Below, in pieces: positions 55,801-64,000 of a stretch of 64,000 nucleotides of DNA. A program made the translations under genes and the position numbers. The stretch is from Stenopsyche tienmushanensis (taxonomy: Eukaryota; Arthropoda; Insecta; Trichoptera; Stenopsychidae): contig WACJ01000514.1 in NCBI GenBank assembly GCA_008973525.1, positions 1 through 64,000 of the forward strand, given 5' to 3'. The notes beneath the pieces were generated by a model, which searched no databases, was not told the DNA's origin, and saw nothing but the letters and a program-made list of their open reading frames with translations. The number at the start of each line of letters is the position of its first letter. Positions within the stretch are counted from its first letter, which is position 1.

Positions 55801-56449
55801 TTCGTATGCAATTTGAAATAAGCTTATCAATCGTGAATACTTTCACCGTTTGCATTCAAATCGCGGTCTGATGTGACGTTAATTGACTATTATTTCATTC
55901 GCAGTGTGCGCGTTAAAATTCAAGGTCTTCATAACAATAATAAATTCGCTTAAAATGCATAGAATTTTACCAGTAACCTTCGAATTGTTACGATATTAAA
56001 ATTACGCTGTTGTTAATATAATTGCATGTATTTATGTGCGTATGCATCATCATTTTACGCTAATTTCGTTGCAACAATATTTTTTTCGTATGGCAACGCA
56101 TACGACGAATATTATTTGTAGGCACAATTTTAAAAGTTGTTATGTGGATTTGGATACCGCGCGCACACGTGTGCGCATGCGCCGGGTCACGTATACCAAA
56201 TCTGGTGCACGTGTGATCGGGTCGCATCCCCCCGTTGAAGCTTCAATTCATTTATAATAATGTATAAACGCCATTGATTGGCGCCCTTTAGATTTTGACA
56301 CATCTTATGCCGAACTACTTTAGTTAAGTTGTTTGCAAGATTTTTAATAAAAAAAATATTTCATACTGATTTCTGACCAACAGAGACAGAAATAGTTGCA
56401 CAAATTTCCCTGTTTGTGGCTAATTTGTCCATTTATGGAGAGATTTGGC

Positions 56450-56775
56450 GATGCACTCAAATGCTTTGATAAACAGTCCACTGCAGAACTATGGGCCTCT
56501 TCAATATCCATTCACAGGAAGGGATTACATCCATCCCGTCTGTATCATACATTCACATCCTTATTCGCTCGATATTGAAGGTACCATTACCACCGAGTCT
56601 TATTTCGGACGTTCACCCAACGGGTATCCTGAAAGAACGTATTGACGAACGCTTTCGCGACCGTCTCTTAGGGAGACGATGGAAAACTACTATAGACGAC
56701 CTTTTTGATTCTACTGGAAAGAGCTTTCTGGGGTGCAAGGAGTCCAGTCCCCCCTTTCTAATCTTAAGTAAAATT
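56450..56775 (+). repeat. Repeat family B, copy 3
   Basis: CTGCAGAACTATGGGCCTCT, TCAATATCCATTCACAGGAA, GATTACATCCATCCCGTCTG, TCGCTCGATATTGAAGGTAC and TTGATTCTACTGGAAAGAGC. It lacks the ATC microsatellite. Overlapping frames here follow the repeat and are not evidence of a gene. Confidence 0.65.
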
Positions 56776-56829
56776 TAAACAACCCATCCGATCACTCTTC
56801 TTCAGGCAACTTCGTTTCATAATAAGAGT

Positions 56830-57020
56830 TTGTGATCGTTCTGTAGACATGTTCAGGTATGACATCCGATCGCGAGGCGCTCATTCGTCATATCAGCGGT
56901 TCGAAAAGCGGACCGATTGGACATACAAACCTTGTGGTCACTCCGTCCTCTTTTAGGTTTTTTCTGCGGCATTTTCCATGATCTGTACAATTACGGAAGC
57001 AACGTGGCTGGGCACAAATT
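56830..57020 (+). repeat. Dispersed repeat family E, copy 2
   Basis: CAGGTATGACATCCGATCGC, GCGCTCATTCGTCATATCAG, AAAAGCGGACCGATTGGACA and CCGTCCTCTTTTAGG match 2238-2345 in order. Confidence 0.6.
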
Positions 57021-57029
57021 TTAAAAAGG

Positions 57030-58625
57030 GATAAAATCAGTTTCCCTGATAGGTCAAAGGGGTAAAAATACTGAAAAGGTTAGGAATCTAAATTTCTTCA
57101 TCGTCAGTCAGTAATTTGTTCATTTTTGGCCTTGCACTCAAACAATATGAATTTATCTATTCACATTCGACATAGAACCCATAGGAACATGATCGAAAAC
57201 ATCGATTTAATAGTATATATATGAGATGTATGCATCAGGACTGTTTGAAGCAGATAATTTATTCAGCGATGGATCTGATGAGGATAAATCAGGTGAATCG
57301 AAGAACTGAGCTGTTTCTGCCAGCCTCCGTACGCTTCGAAGGGTCCGTTGACCCTTTTCTCACATTTAACATCATTTTTCCCTGTACTATAAGCGTTAAC
57401 ACTATCGTGGCCGCGAGAAAAAACCAAATGATCAGACCATTGAACTTATTACTTCAAATGGATGTAGCATCAGCAGTTGCAGATATAAAAATTAGTTGAC
57501 CGTATTAATTGATTACTGATGTTTATGTCGAACGAATGGTCGAACCCGTGATGATGCAGCATTGCTTGATTCAAAATTATGATATTCTGGTGTGGACAAT
57601 CGCGTATACTTGCATTGTTTGCTTCCGTTGTCCAAATCGCTGGTTTTACTGAAATTTGGGTTATCGTACAATGCGCAATATACTGTATGACTTATCACGG
57701 TCGGCATTAATTATTGATGTAGGACGATGGCCTGGGGAGGACTGCACTCTACGGGGTGGCAGAATTTGCTAGAAGCTTCAGACACTCTCTGGATACATCT
57801 TTCTGGATATCGATTCGAAGGTCGGGCGACCTTGTATGCTTGTATGCTCGGCTGTTCGGGGTTTGTTTTGGTCGTCTTCCATAGGGAATTGAACTTGTGA
57901 ATAACATGGCACGGCGCCAATGCCATGTCTTTGACCCTGGACTTCAAATGAGAGCGTCGAAGAACTTCTTAGACGACTAGCTCTTAGCGGCTATTTATCA
58001 TTTAAACGTGGCGGATTAATGCTGACTAATTTTAAAAATTCATCCAAGAAGCTCATTTGACAATTTGGGGTTGAGCGAATGCCATAAACATTATTTAGTA
58101 AGAGAATCGATGAAAACTCGACGAAATGTCTTTTTGTTCTGGTAGAAATTCATGGCGGTCTTCGACAAGGTCTTCTGGTAACTGTGGTAGAAATTATTGC
58201 CCCGATATAGGATGTTTCTTGTTTGTTTGGTGACATCGACACCGAATTTGGTTTCATTATAATACACGAGCGTCTCGGGTGTTATTTTGTTAGTTTACGA
58301 TGCAAACCAAAGCTCGATGCCAGATTTATCATGCTTACTTGGTATGTATTGGAATGCTGGCTCATCAATAGTCAGATTCAAGTCGGTCTAAATAATTTGG
58401 TTGCATACACATCTGAAATTTGTCGGTTTATAGACCTTGGCTTCGTTGTTTATATCAACGAATCTGAGAAATTTTAAAATTTGTGCGCAAGTCTTCCTGC
58501 TCATAGGAAGCAGTTTCACACTCCAAATTCCATGGATATGAAATATGTATATCTAAATCAGTTGATTGATGAGCACCACATGCATATAAAATTGCAAGGA
58601 AGACAGAGCTAAGGATCTGGGCATA
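57030..58625. other. Stretch with several unassigned frames
   Basis: Frames at 57221-57499 (plus) and 57711-57947 (minus) are the longest. The latter contains MALAPCHVIHKFNSLWK and RPSNRYPERCIQRVSEASSK but no motif I recognise. Base composition is slightly less AT-rich than average, so degraded element coding sequence is possible. Confidence 0.3.
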
Positions 58626-58630
58626 AAAAT

Positions 58631-58738
58631 TTAGACTCAATAAGTTCGTAGGTTTTATTTTTAGCTTTAAACTTTTCTTCGTTTGGGATCGTTTTATCGC
58701 AATTTCTTCATAAATAATTCTGCAAACTTATTGAGTGA
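58631..58738. mobile_element. Short mariner-type MITE
   Basis: ACTCAATAAGTTCGTAGG at the left and AACTTATTGAGT at the right are inverted, about 105 bp apart. The ends are those of the mariner at 35118-35757, so this is a miniature derivative of that family. Confidence 0.75.
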
Positions 58739-58739
58739 T

Positions 58740-60280
58740 GTCTTGTATAAAAAATATAGACCAGCATTTCCTACATTCGTTGAATCTTTGGCGTGCATTA
58801 GTTGTTTAACCACAAATGAGTCACTGTTTTAAAACTGTTGTTGATGTCAAATGATGTAAATTTTATGAGTGATAACAAAACTGCATGGAGATAGTAGGTG
58901 TGATTGCGCTTGATGCAACATACATCCTCCATTAGTAGTTTTTAAGAAAAATCTGGTTGCTCTTATTATGATTTTTATGCATCATTTCTTCTTGAGTTCA
59001 TTACGTTATTTGATGACGATCGCTTATGCGTAATGTCTGGTAATATAATAGCATAATTGCTATGATTAGCAGTAAGGAGAAGCATCCCACTCCAGAGCTG
59101 GAATCTCTGCAGTTAACATTCATGAATATGTGAGTCATAGTGATTGAAGGTTTTGATATCTGAGCTTTGCTGAAATTACTTTCATGAACCTTTTGTCATA
59201 CAAGAAATCCAACACTTTATTGTTGAGGGTTTGAATGTTGTTAGATCCTTTTTAATTAAGGGTTTTATCCAGCAAATCGAGATCTAAAATCAAAGTTAGC
59301 AAAGTTTTATTCTTAGTTTTATTGATATTTCTCGACTGAAAAGCCACGTTGTTATCCTAATTTAGCAAATATAAATTGTAAATGAATAATTGGTAAAAGG
59401 GAAGAAGAGGTTGTGTGTTTATTTAGCATGCTACTAAATAATAAGTATACCAAATCTGGTACATATAGATGGATTGTGAGCAGACAGACAGACATATATT
59501 TACTCTTGTATGTAAATACATTGCCTTTCATGTATTTTTTTCAGCAAAATCATTTCAAAACACGTGTTATCTCTTTATCTTTTAAAATGATAATCATCCT
59601 TTCGCCTGTCAAGCTCGTTCGTATCCACAGTATTGATTGAGATCTTCAAAGATTGAATCTTGTTATAATGTATTCAATATTGGGTGGTATACTTAAATCG
59701 GGATCATGCGTGCATCTACTTGAAATTCCAATCCAATTTCATAGGGCCCCATTATCTCTTTCCTGGTTAAAAAACCAGACGTAATTCCACATCGTATGGT
59801 TTCGGAATATTTCATGGAAAAAGTTCAGACCGCACGATTCTTTGTCCACAATCTGTTCTGGAACGCTTCCTCGACAACAACGCTGCTCTAGAAAGAATTT
59901 CGCCTTTTTGTCGTTTGAAAGAAACTATTCCGACGACGAATTTGATAATGTTAGAGCCCTTAATGACCCGTGAACCGAGTTACCTGCCAGCTACGAAATG
60001 CTATTAAAACAGGTACCTGACATCCCATTTAGTTTACCTCGGGCTATTTCGACTAATAACGATCTTCAGTAATTCTTACGCCATAAGGCATAGAATAATG
60101 CCCGCTGTTGGATTGCACCACTGAAAATCATGTGAGAGCTCTCCTAAACCAGGTGATTCAGAGGTCGATATCTTATGGTGTTCCTTATGAGGAAATTGAA
60201 TACATCCCACACCAGATATAATGCTTTGGCGAACACATTGACACATTTTTTTTGCATAAGAACGAATCCAAGCATGAAAA
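58740..60280. other. AT-rich stretch, no gene assigned
   Basis: A more GC-balanced patch at about 59740-60170 may be old coding sequence of an element, but stops occur in all frames and no motif is visible. Confidence 0.3.
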
Positions 60281-60285
60281 CGATT

Positions 60286-60737
60286 AAGGTGCTCATGAAT
60301 CCCGAAAAATTCGAAATTAAAACGACGAAATCTGAACGCTTGGAAACAGTGGCGTAACTACTAATTGGCGAGCTTAGGCGACGCCTAGGGGCAGTAACTG
60401 TCTAATCTATGTATACATATATGTTATTCAAATTGATAAATTAACCTTTCCCTACCGGTGATGTATTTACTACACCTCGACTTTAATAATGGGAATATCG
60501 ATATGAAATATAATAGATACGGAGTTCAGATTTTTTTTATTTCTCCGCAATATAATTACGAATCACATCAAAGTATTACAGTATGTAAGTATTCATCTAC
60601 AGCAACGGAAATAAATAATTTGTCGAGAAATCGGGAATTTTGCGAGCTTGAGTCCGTGTTTCTGCAAAAATGCCGGGATGTTTTAATGCAATCCCGAAAT
60701 CCCGGGATTGAAAATTCGGCTCGCGATTGGATTCCCT
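60286..60737 (+). repeat. Repeat family A, copy 8
   Basis: Begins AAGGTGCTCATGAATCCCG and ends CGGGATTGAAAATTCGGCTC, then GATTGGATTCCCT. It contains CCGGTGATGTATTTACTACA, CGATATGAAATATAATAGAT and GGGAATTTTGCGAGC. Together with copy 2 it defines both ends of the family. Confidence 0.8.
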
Positions 60738-60894
60738 GGTCTTTACTCACTTTTTTTTTGGAGTTGTATTATATAAATCCTTAAGTATTTTTTATGAAGC
60801 TTAAAAGAGCAATTTGCGTATATATTACTACAAAGTTGATTTTTCTTCATTTTTTTGTTTTGATGTTGTACCTGGAAATAAATGTCTAATACCT

Positions 60895-61085
60895 ACAAAA
60901 TTGAAACTGTATTTTGGCTGCTTATAATAAATATCATATGGACCTAATATTGCAAAGCTTTGAAAGTTTCAATACTTAAATCATGTTCCCGCGCTACAAC
61001 TTTAGCCACGTCCATCGAAGCCTTAGCTGCCTTGTATCGAAAGTAGACGATGTTTATTTAACAATAATACATGTAAACTACTTGT
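60895..61085 (+). repeat. Dispersed repeat family F, copy 2
   Basis: GGCTGCTTATAATAAATAT, TTCCCGCGCTACAACTTTAG and TTGTATCGAAAGTAGACGAT match 5332-5465. Confidence 0.6.
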
Positions 61086-61089
61086 AGAC

Positions 61090-61590
61090 GAAAACTCAGC
61101 TTTGTGGTTTTTAATTTAACTAACAAAAATTAGCTCTGTAGAAATGGGTGCAAAATTTAAGTCGCTACCTCTCGTGCTATATTCCCTGATTTCATGATTT
61201 AATTTCTGTTCGTTCAGGAGCTTTCAATCGTTTCGTAAAAAATACCATCAAACGATGTATAATCAGACGTCTAGTTGATTAAAAATGATCATTAATCATC
61301 GAGGATGCTTAGACCATGACCGTGGGTCCATGCCTTGGATGACATTGAATCATTTTTGAATGGGAAATTTACTTTTACTCGTGACCATATGGATGCATCA
61401 TGCAATACGATTCACACCCGTGTCCGGTTGATCCATTAGATCATTGTTTATTATGTTCAGATAAATAAATTAAAAGTAATTTGGAACAGCGAGTGGAATT
61501 TGTACAACGATCGAACATCATCGACATTGTTGTAAATACGGCGACATTCATTCGAAGGTATAATTAGTAATACACTATTTGGCAGGTTCT
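61090..61590. other. AT-rich stretch, no gene seen
   Basis: No coding or repeat signal was recognised between family F copy 2 and the next family C copy. Confidence 0.35.
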
Positions 61591-61596
61591 TTAACC

Positions 61597-61927
61597 CTTT
61601 GAGCAATAAATCATCATAAACTAAGATGCCATATCTGTATGTCCACCATTTATCATCCGTACAAATCTACTTATCTATCTGGACCGTCGCAGCGTGTATA
61701 AAGTTTGTACATACATAAATAAACACTATTCGGTAATTTATTTGTGTAAACAATGCACTTGAAATCGTTTGATTGTATAGTTCACACATGTGTTTCTGTT
61801 TCTCTCCAAACTCAACATGCAAGACACTCTCCATCTCTGTCTGTCTTCGAGCTCAATGTGTAATAAGAATGATCTTTATGAGTCACTGGAATTCGAACAA
61901 AACATTGTGTTTTGCCTCTTTAAGGGG
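61597..61927 (+). mobile_element. Repeat family C, TTAA-flanked copy (piggyBac-like MITE)
   Basis: TTAA at 61593-61596 and 61928-61931. The ends are CCCTTTGAGC and, reverse-complemented from the right, CCCCTTAAAGAGGC. The core GTCCACCATTTATCATCCGT, CTACTTATCT, GGACCGTCGCAGCGTGTAT matches the other copies. Confidence 0.7.
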
Positions 61928-61934
61928 TTAACAA

Positions 61935-63425
61935 GATGCTTAAGATAATAACTTCAATCAATTATCATAATATGGAATTTTTATATCAATTTAAATTCAA
62001 AAAGTGTTTCATCATGCTAATTGATTTTGCAATACATCCTAGTTTGTCAGATGAAATCCGTTTTTGTGAAGTCCAATTATTTTAGTAATGATGTGGTTGG
62101 ATCATGCTAAATCCATTATAAAGACAGATGAATGCCCTCGATTTTCTTCGTCATTTACATATGTATGTCTGTCTGTCGATATCCTAATCCTTGTTTTTAA
62201 ACTTGTTTAAACTGTTAAATCGAATGCAATTTTTTGTTGTTGCTTTCATCACCCCTATTTAATTTGTCAACCCCTTTTATTTTCTTTTATACCTTACATC
62301 CGACCCAGCAGATGTGTTCTATTCAGCAATTTCAGACTATTTCAATTGTCGATTTTGCGCTTGTCCCATGTCTTTGTTTGATTTGTCAACACTCATTCTA
62401 TATAAAATCCGTTTAAAACCAAACGCATACTTTGCTTTTATAGAGTTCAAAATAAACATAATTCTTAAATATTAGAGTTATCCTATATATATAAAAGCGA
62501 TGTACGAAAATGATATATTAAGCCACAACCCTGATATATTGCCACACATTTCGTCGAAGATAAATGGTACGTGTATACCTTTGAAGAAGATACGGTCGAA
62601 TTCTACAGTATTTGAATTAAAAATGCTTATGCAATTGCCGAAATGTAAGTCATACTGTTTGACACTTGTCATAATATGGTTGTAAAAAAATGTTTACAAC
62701 TCTCGAATATAATTCAGGCAACGCAATTACGAAACAGAGTCAACAGTCATTAATTGATAAGCGTCGTTCTATTATTTTGTCCATGTGTACATATTACGTC
62801 TCAAGACATGAATTTAACAGTTTGATTCGACAGTAATTGGCGTCTCCAGTTTGTTGAATTTCGCCCATGGAATCTTATTCCATTAGATCGAATGTTGACC
62901 TTTGAGATGCACAGCAGAGGCGTCCAAATCGAATTCAATTCCTGGCTTCGTGTTCGCATTTTTTCTTGGCTCCAACTAAGGATATTGACCGTAGAATATT
63001 TGGACGATGCAGAGAATGAAGCAATGGCCTTTATTGTTAAAAAACGTGTTCGTATTTTTACTGCGTCCATACAAAACACTTGTTAGACCAGTAGCTGGCT
63101 GTTGCTCCGGGGCACGTTCCTCATACAAACAACTAACATTGAGCAACTTACTGCAAGTGCAGATTTTTTTGTTCAAACATCCGCAGTTCATTCCGAATAT
63201 GCTATTTTGTAGAGCTATTTGGTTATCGGTCAGTTAGTATGATGACCGACTGTGTTATTTACATTTGTCGAGGCTACGTCGACAAACAATCTGATCATGG
63301 AATTCGAAGTTTGTCGTCAAATATTGAATATTCTTTAGAGCACTGTTAATGAGATAAACAAACGATCATATTACATATAACACATCCCATTAGTCCTAAA
63401 ATTAATATTTTAAGACAGTGTGGGT
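61935..63425. other. AT-rich stretch, no gene assigned
   Basis: The frames at 62801-63237 overlap on both strands and give no motif I recognise, although the patch is less AT-rich than its flanks and could be a decayed element. Confidence 0.3.
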
Positions 63426-63431
63426 TGTCCA

Positions 63432-63625
63432 TCATTCACCCTTTAAGTAGTGAGCTAATTTTAAATCATCATGTCGATAGCACACAATATTCGGTCATTT
63501 CCTCAAGTAAACATAAACAATACACTTGAAATCGATTTATACATATCATTATTAGTTGATAAATTTGGGTTAACGATCTATACAGTCGCACGATGTACGC
63601 AAGATACTCTTCGTCTGTCTTAGCT
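63432..63625 (+). repeat. Repeat family C, truncated copy joined to family A
   Basis: CCCTTTAAGTAGTGAGC, then CGATAGCACACAATATTCGG, TCATTTCCTCAAGTAAACAT and GGGTTAACGATCTATACAG. It skips the GTCCGCCA region by an internal deletion and stops where family A copy 9 begins. Confidence 0.6.
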
Positions 63626-63627
63626 TG

Positions 63628-64000
63628 AGCCCCCATTTTCATATAACACCATCAATGTGACATAAAATTTCTTTCTGCCGAGACACGGACTAAAACTCGC
63701 AAAATTCCCGATTTCCCGACAAATTATTTATTCCCGTCGCTGCAGATGTATATTTATATACTATAATGCTTTGATGTGATTCGTAATTATATTACGGAGG
63801 ACTACAAAAATTCTGAGCCCCGTATCTATTATATTTCATATCGGTATTCCCATTATTAGAGTCGAGGTGTAGTAAATACATCACCGGTAGGGAAAGGTTA
63901 ATATAACAATTTGAAAAACATATGTACTGTACATACATATATTAGACAGTTACTACCCCTATGCGTCGCCTAAGCTCGCCGATTAGTAGTTACGCTACTG
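63628..64000 (-). repeat. Repeat family A, copy 9, cut by the window edge
   Basis: ACTAAAACTCGCAAAATTCC, TTACGGAGGACTACAAAAAT, CGGTATTCCCATTATTAGAG and ACATCACCGGTAGGGAAAGG. The copy continues past the end of the sequence. Confidence 0.8.

Noticed and set aside
57711..57947. Minus-strand 78-codon frame
   Set aside because: Somewhat protein-like but no recognisable domain, and stops flank it closely; not enough to call.
59740..60170. GC-balanced patch as possible exon cluster
   Set aside because: Stops in all frames on both strands and no consistent splice pattern.
62801..63237. Overlapping frames on both strands suggesting a gene
   Set aside because: No motif in any of them, no splice signals with consistent phases; more likely decayed mobile DNA.

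Overview
The window looks like AT-rich insect nuclear DNA dominated by decayed transposable elements. It carries one confidently recognised protein-coding gene, a seven-exon innexin (gap-junction channel) at 22250-24590 on the + strand. Innexins are an animal family and this one has arthropod-style features. With the mariner, hAT, piggyBac, Harbinger, pogo/Tigger, Helitron, Jockey and Penelope relics, this points to an insect. I cannot fix the order from sequence alone.

Layout. 1-1010 is strikingly GC-rich with long open frames and is probably the 3' part of an unrecognised gene; the clearest coding stretch is 618-998. 1011-22249 is transposon graveyard: a 1.2-kb mariner (6453-7670), a foldback hAT MITE (9609-9976), a hAT element with a perfect 8-bp target duplication (13965-15048), a second hAT (15501-16552) carrying a BED-finger remnant and a nested TTAA-flanked MITE, a second full-length broken mariner (18096-19368) and a clean piggyBac-type MITE (20298-20429). 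The innexin gene follows, with a polyadenylation signal near 24819. A short candidate exon of an unknown membrane protein lies at 26278-26394.

26800-64000 is again almost all repeats. It includes a Tigger element (31238-33182) invaded by a Jockey reverse-transcriptase fragment, a mariner holding a piece of another repeat (35118-35757), a mariner 3' part (37078-37490), Helitron helicase and Penelope endonuclease fragments (40975-41493), a Harbinger-type foldback MITE (46002-46201), and a second copy of the BED-finger hAT (about 49955-50560) that preserves the uninterrupted TTAA site. A GC/CpG-rich stretch near 55220-55800 resembles a promoter or 5' exon.

At least six dispersed repeat families (called A to F here) recur across the window. 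The largest, family A, has nine copies; one of them still carries a hAT transposase C-terminal segment, which suggests the family is an internally deleted hAT derivative. No rRNA, tRNA, CRISPR or prokaryotic feature was found. The genes do not form a pathway: the innexin stands alone and the rest is mobile DNA.
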